Positions 10,140 to 21,398 of a stretch of DNA of 64,000 nucleotides are shown here, in pieces (the stretch's first letter is position 1; the number at the start of each line of letters is the position of its first letter). This stretch comes from Primula veris (lineage: Eukaryota; Streptophyta; Magnoliopsida; Ericales; Primulaceae). The notes under the pieces were generated by a model. The model searched no databases. It saw only the letters and a program-made list of their open reading frames with translations, and was not told the origin of the DNA. Made by a program: the position numbers and the translations under genes. Location of the stretch: the NCBI GenBank assembly GCA_963682055.1, contig OY821747.1, positions 31,804,126 to 31,868,125 on the forward strand, written 5' to 3'.

Positions 10140-11811
10140 TCATAATAAGCACGAGGAGTTATTGAGGAAATAAAATCTTTTATTTATCCACATGTTCATG
10201 GGCATGATTAATTCTCTCCTATCTTGCCACATCGATATATTTGATCAAGAGTTTCAAGAAGTCAAAAAACATCTATGAAAATTGGAGCGAAGCCACAAAG
10301 ATAATGAAGTCCAATCCATTACAACAAGATTCGAAAAATCCGACACTCGAAACGAAGTTACAAAATTTGCAATTTGCAACGAAGCTACGAAATTGGAAAA
10401 TGTACTCCAATTTTTGACAAAAAAAAAATCAAACAAAAATTCGACACTCGTTCTTCTCGAAAAAATTCAAGCAAACAAGTATCGAATGGGGCATTCGTTG
10501 ACATGCAAATTTTACGTCCACTAAAAATGTGACACATGTCATTTAAATCAAATATCAATTAATTACTAATTTCTCAGTTTGAGAATAGACTTGTTATTAG
10601 TAATTTAAAATCGAAAAAAAAAATATATTTTTTATCATCTTATAAAATCTATGATGATAATTTATATAAAATAAATGTATTTCTTTTTCTAAAAACTATT
10701 AAATGTTGTATAAATAATGAGATACTAAAATTATAATACTCATTAGTGATATTTTCAAACATAAATACAAGTTTGATTCATTTACATAAGTCATGAGATC
10801 TTTAAGATAAAGGGTCCAAATTTAATGAGGTGGCCTTGCAAATAAAAGATCATTCCAAAACTATAAAGAGGCCTTGAAGACTAGAGAGATAAGCTCCTCC
10901 ACGGCCGCTAGGAAATCAGCTTTGCTACTCCACAAACATCAGGGGATCAATTCCTATGGAAAGCTCTGCACACTCCGGCCTCAACGAACGCCTTCAAAGT
11001 CTGCAACAAATCTGCAATAAAACAAATCTGTAATAAACTTGGCATTCGATCTTCAAGAACGTCTAAAAGCAGCAATCAATGTGTTTCTACAGATCAAAAT
11101 CTTCAAATTCTTTCCCAAATCTGAAGAACTTCTACAACAAATCTGACTTCGATCTTCAGGAACGACTGCAAGCAATAAGCAAGACGTTTCTGCAAATCAA
11201 AGTCTTCAAAATTCTTCCCCAAATCTGAAGAACTTCTACAACAAATCAGTCTTCGATCCAGGAACGATTACAAGCAATAAGCAAGACGTTTGTGCAAATC
11301 AAAGTCTTCAAAGTTCTTCACCAAATCTAAAGAAGTTCTGCAACAAATCGGCATTCGACCTTCAGGAACGACTACAAGCAATAAGCAAGACGTTTCTGCA
11401 AATCAAAGTCTTCAAAGTTCTTCAACAAATCTGAAGAACTCCACCCAAAAAATCTACAACAAACCGGCATTCGATCTTCAGGAACGACTACACAGAAGCA
11501 AAAACACGTTTCTCTAGATCAAAATCTTCAAGTTATTCGCCAAATCTGAGGAGCGTCAAGATCATCAACGAAATCAACAAAACTACAAAGTTTTTCATCA
11601 AAGCCGAAGAATTTTACTCAACTTCAACAAACTCAACGAAATTCATCAGAGAGTCTACAACAGCATTTCGAGCCATCACAAATTGTTCGAAGAGGAGAAT
11701 CAAAGAACTTTTATTTCTATATTTTATTTTAGAAATTATCAGAGATTGTACCCGCAAATTAATTGATAAATAAATTTGCTTTGCTTTGCATTCATTTTTC
11801 CTGTTTCAGCA
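10140..11811 (+). mobile_element. Remnant of an LTR retrotransposon, possibly Tat/Ogre (gypsy) type
   Basis: A purine-rich AATGGGGCAT at about 10485-10494 is followed by TTGACATGCAAATTTTACG, which resembles the polypurine tract and LTR start of Tat-type elements. The candidate LTR (about 10497-11811) contains an internal tandem array, an A/T-rich polyadenylation-like segment (ATAAATAAA) near its end, and finishes TTTCAGCA. The 350 bases before it look like degraded 3' internal sequence. No reverse transcriptase or gag was seen, so the call rests on layout and end motifs. Confidence 0.4.
11035..11550 (+). repeat. Tandem repeat, unit about 106 bp, about 5 copies
   Basis: Each unit contains GATCTTCAGGAACGACT, AAGCAATAAGCAAGACGTTT and AAATCTGAAGAACT variants. 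The array lies in the putative LTR. Unit divergence is low to moderate; the second to fourth units are the most alike. Confidence 0.8.
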
Positions 11812-11816
11812 CTTGA

Positions 11817-12645
11817 GCTATGTTTGTTTCATAGTAAAAGTTTTACATGGGAAAAATATTTCCATGGGAAAGTTTTACACTGAAAACTTTTGTTTACTTT
11901 TCATTTACACGCGGTTGGTGCATAAAAAGTTTTCCAGTTAAAATTTTATACAAACTCAAGTTTTTTTACAAATTATTTTGTTAACAAATAATTGGTAAAA
12001 ATCTCAACATGTATAGGAAACTTAGCCTAAACACATATTTTATTTCATATACGTCACTTATAATAACTTATAATTTTTCAACATATAAACTCATAAAATT
12101 ATAAGTATAAAAGATATTATTGACTTTTTTTAGTTTTTTCAAATTTTCTTGGGTTTTTTAGATTTTTCGGAATTTTTTGTTTTATTTTTTACATTTTTTT
12201 GTTATTTTTTAGATTTTTTCCTATTTATTTATATTTTTATTGGTTAATTAGATTTTAGCTTTTTCAAATTTTATTGGGTTTTTTAGATTTTTCGGATTTT
12301 ATTTTTATTTTTTTTCCATTTTTGTTATTTTTTAGAATTTTTCGTGTTTTTTCCTTTTTTTTATTGGTTAGTAGATAGAATTGGACTAATTATTAAATAA
12401 TTTTGAAAGAATAGACCTATAATTATTAATAGTTATAATACTAGTATTAGAAAGAATATAGAGAGAGGCTCCGTAAACCGTTTACAACTTTATTTGCGGG
12501 GTAATCGTTTCCCCCAATTTTACTGGATATGTGAAAAAAGTTTTCCCAAAAAAATGTTTTACGTTAAACCAATTACCCGGAAAATCTATTTTACCCGTAA
12601 ATGTTTGTTTACCCCCATTTTACAACAAAATAAACAGAGTCTTGA
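11817..12645. mobile_element. Non-autonomous DNA transposon with TGTTT-type inverted ends
   Basis: The left end CTATGTTTGTTTCATAGTAA and the inward-read right end CTCTGTTTATTTTGTTGTAA form an imperfect inverted repeat. The interior is T-rich low-complexity DNA. The flanks share CTTGA. End type fits hAT or PIF/Harbinger derivatives; the target duplication is not clear enough to decide. Confidence 0.5.
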
Positions 12646-13102
12646 TGAAAATTTGTGTGAAACAACTACTGACTTACAAAATTTATAATTAACTATAACA
12701 CATAACCGGAAACTGTACTCCAATATCCAGCAAAAACATATGTTAGCCATATAACAACAATAGAAATGACATGTGTGCTCATAAACAACTTTTTCTAATG
12801 AATGAATGCACGCCTTGAGCTCAAGGGATCATGTAGGACACACTTCCTACATGCGGTACCAAAAATCATCTCCACGTTGGCACACTCCAACGTGGGAAAA
12901 CCTACTGTCACACTCCAGCGGTACTCGTATCGGCACACTCCGACTGCGAAACATAACCATGTCCTAACCAGACGGAAACCTCTTCCAAATAGGGAGGACC
13001 ACACCCTAACCGGGTGAAATGCATATGCCATGTTCATGATATGTCACACCACACAAACTCAACACTACTCACTACTCATTGTAAACATATTCATGATAAT
13101 AA
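12646..13102. other. Intergenic, unidentified moderate-GC block
   Basis: Positions about 12790-13020 are richer in GC than the surroundings and repeat the word GCACACTCC several times. No gene or element family was recognised. Confidence 0.4.
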
Positions 13103-13724
13103 ATAAAATACTAAATTATCAAACGAATCCTTTCATATGCATAAACCCAAGAAAATCACATAACAACTTCACATACCTCGAGTCCGTAAAAAGAAAGGCA
13201 AGGAGGATGCTAAGACAAAATTATAATAGCTTTAAGTTTTCGACTCCCACCTTTTACCAATAAGTTTCCTTAGGCCTCAACATTGCGTACGACGCTCTTC
13301 CGGTCCTATAATTAATTTGAACAACAATTATGACTACTGCCTACTGGAACTAAAATTTATCCGAAATATGTGATTTGTACAGGTCTTTTAGTAAATGTTT
13401 CGGAGTAACCTATATCATTAAGTGTAAGTTAAGTGATGCGTCTGCAGTTTTTCAGATTCTGCACTCGGAATTGAAAAGTCATCTCCTACCTCAATACACA
13501 CGACCAAATGCCGTAACCAAAAGACTAATACACCACATAATTATTTTAGTTTTATCATATAATTTTCTCAGATTTTTCCGTAACTTTTATTTAAATATGT
13601 TTTAGATGACGGCTATGCTTCAATTCTGTCACAGTTTTCAGGTTTTGTGCCAATCTTAGAAAATTCAACAAAAATCCAAAATTAACTATTTTTTCGTTTT
13701 CTCTTGCGCACACACTTACACAAT
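13103..13724. repeat. 0.6-kb repeat, copy 1 (uninterrupted)
   Basis: Nearly identical in sequence and orientation to 15325-15941 (few per cent mismatches by eye). It includes ATACT at 13108-13112, the site that in the other copy directly abuts the copia LTR. The nature of the repeated sequence is unknown. Confidence 0.9.
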
Positions 13725-15324
13725 TGTTTGGAGGGTATTTAGATACCACGTGTATCTCGAACTTTAACAGTACAAGGTCTATGAGTGGATATGTTTGTAC
13801 TTAAAGAGGTTGCAGTCTCATGGAGGTCTGTAAAATAGACCTGCATAGTTGGAGAAACTGTAGAGTTAGAATTCATAGCGTTGAATCAAGCTACAGAAGA
13901 GGCAGATTGGCTGAGAAGTCTTGGGAGGCATTCCAAGTAGGCAAAATCTGTTCCCGCAAACTGCTGTAGTCAGGCAGTTATTAAACGGGATCAGAATAAT
14001 TTGTATAATAGAAAGTCCCGACAAAGTCATGACATATTCGTCGGAGACATAAATGCGTAAGAGGAATTGCTAGCAAAAATTGTGGTATCCCTAGACTTTG
14101 CAAGGTCTAAGGATACTAATGCGGATCCATATACAAAATACTTGACTCGTGGAGGAGTCAGAGCATCATCGAGGGAAATGGGGGTTGAAGCCCAATAAAT
14201 TGGAAACCTTCACATAAGCTACCCAACCTGTACTGGAAATTTCAGTCTCAGGTTCAATGGGAAAACTGAACTGTGCGGGTTACCGAACAAAGCACTCGAG
14301 AACATAAGTTCTCATCCCATTTTTATGATGAAAGAGTGATAGACCTGTACCATTTTAAGGATGAGCATGAGACTCTTAATGAATCAAGTATCTCGAAGGT
14401 CGAGTGGGGTGAGTCAGGACACCTTTGACTTGAAAATCACCTATAACGAGTGTGTATGGCCGATACTATGTGATGAGCTAGGGCTAAATCGCTAGAGCAC
14501 TCGGTTGAATTTGCCAAGGCAGTCCAGGGCCAAATATGGACAACAACTAAAGGGCCTAGTAACTGGTGTAGAGAAGACACTGTGCGGGTATCATTTTGTT
14601 ATACACAAAACGTTGAGGGTTCAAAGCATTACGCTACCTAAGGCAAGTATATATGAAAGGTATTTCGCTATGGCATGTTCAAGGCGTGCGCTACCTGTGC
14701 TTATGCAGTAAATTCTCGTGGTTCTCTCGATTGCATTTAGTTGCACGTTGCATGTTTTAGATCGCATTCATGTGGGGAATTGTTGGAAAACTTGTGGTTT
14801 TCTTTGAATGAATGCCATTAACTTTGTGGTTATAAAAAACATTTATTCCCCCATTTATGTGGGTCTTTTTATTTTGTAAAAGGAGTTACAAAAACAATAT
14901 TAAAAGGAATGGTCTTGTTACTTTTTTAACATACTTTTCAAGACAAGAAAAAAAAAGAACATACATGGCATATACACACATTCACACACATACACATGTG
15001 CATACATATAGAGAGAGAGTACTGCACCACCAACGACCCGACCGTGGCTCGGTGCCGTTTCCGTCGAGTCACATGCGATAGACGTTGTACCTTGGGAACA
15101 AAGTGCCCCATTTAGCCAGAAGCAGAGATAGCGGGGCAAATATCGTTTAAGGATAACTGCTTGCAGTTACCTCGTCTCGGACTTTAGTCCATTTCGGTAT
15201 CATTTACATACTCTTAATTTTGAAGGTTGTAATTGATAATTATATATTTGAGAAAACCATTTTATGTTTATTTGTCCATTTTTTTTTCGTAGAAATTATT
15301 GTGTTTATCTAAACGTACCCAACA
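13725..15324 (+). mobile_element. 5'-truncated Ty1/copia retrotransposon with 3' LTR
   Basis: Degenerate pol C-terminus on the + strand: pieces matching the copia RNase H domain read SMSGYVCT, then AVSWRSVK, then VELEFIALNQATEEADWLRS (about 13795-13925), followed at about 14110-14185 by DTNADPYTKYLTRGGVRASS, the typical tail of copia pol. Stops and frameshifts separate them. A purine-rich TGTGGGGAAT precedes the 3' LTR. The upstream pol, gag and 5' LTR are absent, so the element is dead. Confidence 0.85.
14781..15324 (+). repeat. 3' LTR of the copia relic
   Basis: Begins TGTTGG right after a purine-rich tract and ends CCAACA, the usual short inverted LTR ends. It is followed by ATACT, which also occurs at the equivalent place in the uninterrupted repeat copy. 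Length 544 bp. A short GA/CA microsatellite lies at about 14977-15021. Confidence 0.75.
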
Positions 15325-15941
15325 ATACTCAATTATCAAACGAATCCTTTCGTATGCATAAACCAAAGAAAAATCACATAACAACTTCACATAACTCAAA
15401 TCCGTAAAAAGAAAGGCAAGGAGGATGCTAAGACAAAATTATAATAGCTTTAAGTTTTCGACTCCCACCTTTTACCAATAAGTTTCATTAGGCCTCGACT
15501 TTGCGTACGACGCTCTTCCGGTCCTATAATTAATTTGAACACAATTATGACTACTGCCTACTGGAACTAAAATTTATCCGAAATATCTGATTTGTACAGG
15601 TCTTTTAGTAAATGTTTCGGAGTAACCTATATCATTAAGTGTAAGTTAAGTGATGCGGCTGCAGTTTTTCAGATTCTGCATTCGGAATTGAAAAGTCATC
15701 TCCTACCTCAATACACACGACCAAATGCCGTAACCTAAAGACTAATACACCCCATAATTATTTTAGTTTTATCATATAATTTTCTCAGATTTTTCCATAA
15801 CTTTTATTTAAATATGTTTTAGATGCCGGCTATGCTACAATTCTGTCACAGTTTTCAGGTTTTGTGCCAATCTTAGAAAATTCACCAAAAATCCAAAATT
15901 AACTATTTTTTCGTTTTCTCTTGCGCACACACTTACACAAT
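15325..15941. repeat. 0.6-kb repeat, copy 2 (abuts the copia 3' LTR)
   Basis: Second copy of 13103-13724, beginning exactly at the first base after the LTR (ATACT). Homology ends at a shared ACACTTACACAAT. The arrangement means this copy was the insertion target of the copia element. Confidence 0.9.
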
Positions 15942-16788
15942 GGACTTAAGTCTAGTGTATAAAAAGGATTTAACCCAATCCAATTTCTAAACAGTATTTT
16001 GAAAGCATTTTCCACCCAGCTGGTCTAAATTCCAGAATTCAGAATGACCCCGCATGCATGATTAGAAAATTGACAAGTTCTGTTTGGGATCTTTAAAAAT
16101 TGTAAATAAAATTTCTACATAGAGATAAAAGGGGTGTAGGTTAACAGAAACTTTCATTCAAATTTCCATCATGAGTATAACGATGAAAAGAATTACAATA
16201 CAACAGGGGTTGGATAAATAAAAAAGAATTGCAGACTAAGATCATAACTTATTTAGGGGACAAAAACACCAATTATCTGAAGATAATAAAAGTATTAAGA
16301 ACCTACCTCGCTAGGGCTTCTTATTCTCTTCCTTAATCTCCATAATTTCAAGTTAAACCATTCTCTCTCGCTCTAACCGAATATATATTGGTTTAACATA
16401 ACATAAACCAGGACAAATAATTAGTCGTGACTATAACTCCACAAATATTTAATAGTCTTAATTTATAAAATAAATGTTGTTGGTTTTACTAGCTTTTCTA
16501 TTAAAACTTAAAAACCAAAACAAACATATATACACACTTTCTAGAAAATAAAATTGAGGATGTTACACATTTAGATTAGAAAAACGGTTTTGCGAATCTG
16601 AAAGTAAATCATTCTATCCTCGTGATACTCATCATATCCGTTGTAAGGCCTTGTTTGGAACTCAGGAACATGTGTAAATTGAATTGATTTACTAAGAAAA
16701 CAGTTTCAAGTTTTTATGTAGCATGAAATCTAATTCCTTTTATAAACAAGAAGAAGTACTGGAAAACTTATTTGAAACTCATAAATAT
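15942..16788. other. Intergenic, no gene recognised
   Basis: AT-rich sequence without coding signal on either strand. Confidence 0.4.
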
Positions 16789-17208
16789 CAATGTTTTAAA
16801 TAGCGTTATCAGAAACGCTGCTACATAGTGCTTTGCGGTGTATTTTTTTTTCTTCCTAAATACATATAAATATAGCATTAAATTCAAAACATCTAATAAA
16901 AATTAACTAAATATATATAAAAAATTATAACTAATAATCACAAAATGATTATACTTAAGATGCCAGAGTATTTACTTTGTTTGCAAGTGTTTTGTGGTTT
17001 GATTCTCTTTAAACTCCAATAATTTCATTAAAATTTTGACCAAAAATAAAAATAAAAATAAAAAATAAATTTATTTTTTTGACTACACCCGCTATAGCGT
17101 TCCTATAGCGCGAATTTAGCGTTTTTCCATCCAAATAGCGTTTTAGCGTTACGTTTTTCTTTCAAAAACCACTATATCGCACAACGTTGCGAGCTTTTTA
17201 AAACAGTG
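16789..17208. mobile_element. hAT-type MITE, 420 bp
   Basis: Ends CAATGTTTTAAATAGCG and, read inward from the right, CACTGTTTTAAAAAGCTCG. Perfect 8-bp flanking duplication ATAAATAT at 16781-16788 and 17209-17216. The right end is homologous to the left end of the hAT element at 1187. It lies about 0.3 kb before the first surviving GH3 exon. Confidence 0.85.
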
Positions 17209-17524
17209 ATAAATATTAAAACCGATATTCAGAGTTGCAAACTTCTTTGTATGGTTGCAACAAGTACTGTCTCGAGATGGAGGCTCCCATGTTTTATATG
17301 AATGAGAAATATAAAAATAAAGAGTAATATTAATATAGCATGAACAAATACCAAATTGGTATAAGCCTCTACAGTTGAGAAAATATTTCATATGTGGATT
17401 TATTTATTAGCCACATACAGATCTGAGATTAATTAAGCCCGAGTTTAATACTCAATATAATAGTATCACATTACACTGTATTATGAACATCAAAATTGTA
17501 AATAATTTCTTGTTGATACAACAG

Positions 17525-19226
17525 CTCCGGAACATCTGCTGGTAGGGCCAAACTCTTTCCCGTTACAGATGAAGAAAAAAACCGCCGTGCTTTATTCTCG
17601 AGCCTTATAATGCCAGTTATGAATCGGTAAGTACTAAATGCTTCTAAAGTTGTAGTATTATTAAGGCATTGCTTGGTTCAAGTTTGATGGCTCAACTTTT
17701 TTTTCAAGGGATGTAAATCTACATTTTATTTGGTTGATCGGCTTAAGAGCTCGGTATCTTATGGTGTTGAAAGGCCAGAAGCCTTAAGCTTGATACATGA
17801 ACCAATCGTTTTTTTTTCAATCTAGCTAAATAAATTACTTTTTTAACTTGTAACAGTTATTTTCCGGGACTGGAGAAAGGGAAAGGCCTATACTTCCTCT
17901 TCGCGAGGTACACAACAACATTCCCATGTGGCCTCGTGGTCGACTCAGCCCTCACAAGCTACTACAAAAGTCAGAACTTCAAAAACCGCTTATACGACCC
18001 ATACAATGTACGCACTAAGCCCAAATGAGACTATTCTGTGCGTCGACTCTTTCCAGAGCATGTATTCTCAGATGCTATGTGGCCTTGTTATGCGCAATGA
18101 GGTGTTACGTATCGGCACTGTATTCGCATATGGCCTGCTTTGCACCATCAAGTTCTTACAGTCCAATTGGAAGGAACTAGCCGAGGATATCAAATCAGGA
18201 ATATTGAATTCCAAAATAACCGATCCCTCTATAAGGAAGTGTTTGTGGGGGATCCTCAAGCCAAACAATGAACTAAGCGGATATATTGTTAAGGAATGCC
18301 AAGGAGAAAATTGGGAGAAAATTATACCAAGAATTTGGCCAAACACGAAATACATAGACACGGTTGTTACAGGATCGATGGAGCAATATATTCCGGCATT
18401 GGATTTTTTTAGTGGGGGTTTACCTATTGTTTCCACATTGTATGCTTCGTCAGAGTGTGATTTTGGGCTTAACTTAAACCCACTTTCAAAGCCCGGTGAT
18501 ATTAACTATACTATCATGCCGAACATGGCCTACTTTGAGTTTTTACTGCATGACCCAACGAGTAATGAACTGTCTTCGAGTCAAAAGTCACCTCAAGAAT
18601 TGGTCGATCTAGTCGACGTGGAAGTTGGAAAAGAGTATGAATTAGTAATCACTCATTATAACGGCTTGTGCCGTTATCGAATGGGTGATATTCTTCGAGT
18701 CACTGGTTTCTATAATTCGGCCCCTCAATTCAAGTTTATTTGTAGACAAAATGTACTCCTCAGTGTCGCGGTGGAAAAGACTGATGAGGCCGATCTACAA
18801 AAGGCTATTGACAATGCGTCGGCTTTACTAAAAGAATTTGACACCAGTATTGTGGAGTACACAAGCTATGCTGATACAAAGACTATACCTGGACATTACG
18901 TTATTTATTTGCAATTAGTGGCTAAAGATTTATCGAACCGGCCGAGTAATGATGTGTTAAACAAGTGTTGTCATGTGATGGAAGAATCATTTTCCTACGT
19001 ATATCGACTTGGTCGAACGGTAGATAACTCGATAGGCCCACTCGAAGTAAGGCTAGTGAAAAATGGCACATTTGAGAAGTTGATGGACTATGCTATTTCT
19101 AGGGGCACTTCATTTAATCAGTACAAGCCGCCAAGGTGCGTGACCGACGCGTCTATCATAAAAATATTAGAGTCGGGGGTTATATCAACGCATGTTAGCC
19201 CAACTACTCCGACTTGGACCTCTTGA
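17525..19226 (+). pseudogene. GH3 family acyl acid-amido synthetase pseudogene (first exon missing, frameshift)
   Basis: GH3 enzymes adenylate indole-3-acetic or similar acids and couple them to amino acids, controlling auxin level. Remaining exons: 17525-17626 (SSGTSAG nucleotide motif, then MPVMNR) and 17857-19226. In the second, the frame opens [15 protein letters not shown] and runs to YDPYNV, then shifts by one extra A near 18011-18018 before [19 protein letters not shown]. The rest is open to TGA at 19224. Motifs YASSECDFGLNLNP and YRMGDILRVTGF are present, as is YTSYADTKTIPGHYVIY. Exon 1 (about 100-110 residues with the start) is not found upstream, where a hAT MITE and repeats lie. 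The ATG at 17928 is out of frame with the family for its first 30 codons, so it is not a real start. AATAAA at 19433-19438 may be the old polyadenylation signal. A base-call error could explain the frameshift but not the missing exon. Confidence 0.88.
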
Positions 19227-20637
19227 CAGCATGATGAACATGGGTGGAACCTCCGAGTACGCCCACGTTGAGTAGTTATTTATTGTTGTGAAAGTGAGCT
19301 ATTGTAATGTTTTTTATCTGTTTGGAACTATTTGTTGTGTTGTTTTATTTGAAGGACTGCCAATTATCATTTTGGATGTAGAGAAATACTGAATCTCTAC
19401 ACGCCTTTCTTTTCATGTACCATTGTTTCATCAATAAAGAAATAAAGCTCTCCTATTTATGCTTGTGAATCACATTGTTTCTACAAGTTGTGATGCATAA
19501 CATATTTCCAATTTGTAGTTATTTAGTATGCCTGCATTTACCGAGTGTTTTTTAGAATACAACTGAAATCTCATCTCTAGGTCCAACTTCCTGCAGTTAA
19601 ATAAGCCCGTAACGCAATGGACACTATTAAGTCTGTCAACGACTGTACACACTGTCTCAATACACCTTCAATCGCAAAATATGACCAGGGTAGCACAAGA
19701 GGCTTTTTTAGGGCTCTTTGATGGTGATAGCAATGTCATTTCTGGACCGCGGTACAAAGATTAGACAAAAAACAGTGGTAACTCTTGTATTTATAGGAGT
19801 TCAATATCTTGATCTTCTTATTATAACTTTTGCTTCTTGTGTGTGAACAATTTTCCATGAAGATTATGAAATTGTGCATCACTGTAACAGAACATACATT
19901 GATAACGTATGTGATCCCAGCTTTGGTTTTGGGATCACCACGTACAAGAGTGAACATGGTCCACATCGTAGTTTGTGATTAAAAACGCTACTTTTTACCC
20001 CTATATCCGGAGTATATAATCCCCTGGTGTTTTTTTCCATAACACTCGGTTATAGAATCCAATAAAATCTGCAACTGTGGTCACGTTACGATCATAAAGA
20101 TAGAACATCAAACTATTAATTATTGTCAAAGTTACGACTCCGACGATAGACCAATGCATCGAGAAGAAAGAATGAAACACAATGTCTAAATAGAGAAAGC
20201 TGAGGTTCTTCAACATGAAGTAACTGGAGTGACGGAAAAATAAGCCGAATCCCAAAAGTCGAGTGATAAAATTTTCAACGTGTCTTTGAGGGGGAAGAAA
20301 AACAAGTCTAAGCCTTTACTGTTCAAGATATTACTTCCACTTCCAGTAATGCACACAATAGGGCAATAAGGCATAAATATTTGCTCATCACAGGCACAGA
20401 TTACTACTAAAAAAATAGTTACAAGGAACATTTTGAAATGAGAAACTCGAGGACAATTAGACCTATATAAACAATCACAATTACAGAGGAATATAAAATG
20501 TGAATGAATTTGAAAAATTAGACCTATCTATGCAAGGCAAACAACACTTGAGATAAACCAATTAGAGAGGAATATAAAATGTGAATGAATTTGTAATGAA
20601 AGGCATAACATGTCACAATTTACATTAATTGTTGAGC
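19227..20637. other. Intergenic between converging GH3 relic and kinase
   Basis: No coding exon recognised. Two copies of GAGGAATATAAAATGTGAAT at about 20488 and 20568 form a short direct repeat just downstream of the kinase stop. The kinase 3' UTR is expected in the last few hundred bases. Confidence 0.4.
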
Positions 20638-21364
20638 CTAGTTATGTCCTTTCTTGAGCGCAGAGAAGAACCCGCCAATTGATTTGTCCTTGTCCCCAGT
20701 GCCGACCTATTTTAAGAAAGAACAATCAACACAGATATACTAAATATGTAAATTAAATAGTATTAATTGCCATAGAATGGTAAAATTAATTATGCAAATT
20801 TTTTCTACCTCTTTCATTATTTTTAACAGAATCTTTTCTATCTCAGAGAAGTCAGGCCGTGTGGTCGGATTTTGCTGCCAGCATTTCTCAAGTAATTCTG
20901 TAAGCTTCGGATGAGTGTTCTTTGGTATTGTAGGTCTCAGGCCCTGATGATCATACCAGCTAAATTACATTTCAGTATTTAACTAGGAAATAGGAGAAAA
21001 AAAAGATTTAGGGGGAAACATTACCTGTTGAACAACACCAACAGCTGCTTGCAAGGGCGTTAAGTAAGCATATGGAACCTGGTGTATAAAGTCATGAAAT
21101 GTAAAACATTTGTAAATTAAACGGTTTCTAAGGTAAAGGCGTACAAATGCGAAAAAAGAATAAAACAAAGCTTTACCTCTCCGGTTAAGAGTTCCCATAG
21201 CACAATTCCAAAACTGAATACATCAGCCTTGCCATCATATGGTTTATGTTCAATGACCTTCAATGCACAGATCGAAAGAGGATTCAACTATCTCAGTGAA
21301 TGTACAATAAGAAAATAGATTTGGCAGTGTTGGTGTCCATCACTCAAGTCTTCTCGAGACGTGG

Positions 21365-21398
<34 letters not shown>

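Noticed and set aside
11035..11550. CRISPR-like array
   Set aside because: The 106-bp units are contiguous tandem repeats without unique spacers, in plant nuclear DNA.
17928..18015. Start of the 432-codon frame as a real N-terminus of the GH3 protein
   Set aside because: Its first 30 codons lie out of frame over DNA that, one frame over, encodes the conserved GH3 stretch ending YDPYNV. The family frame enters only after the extra base.
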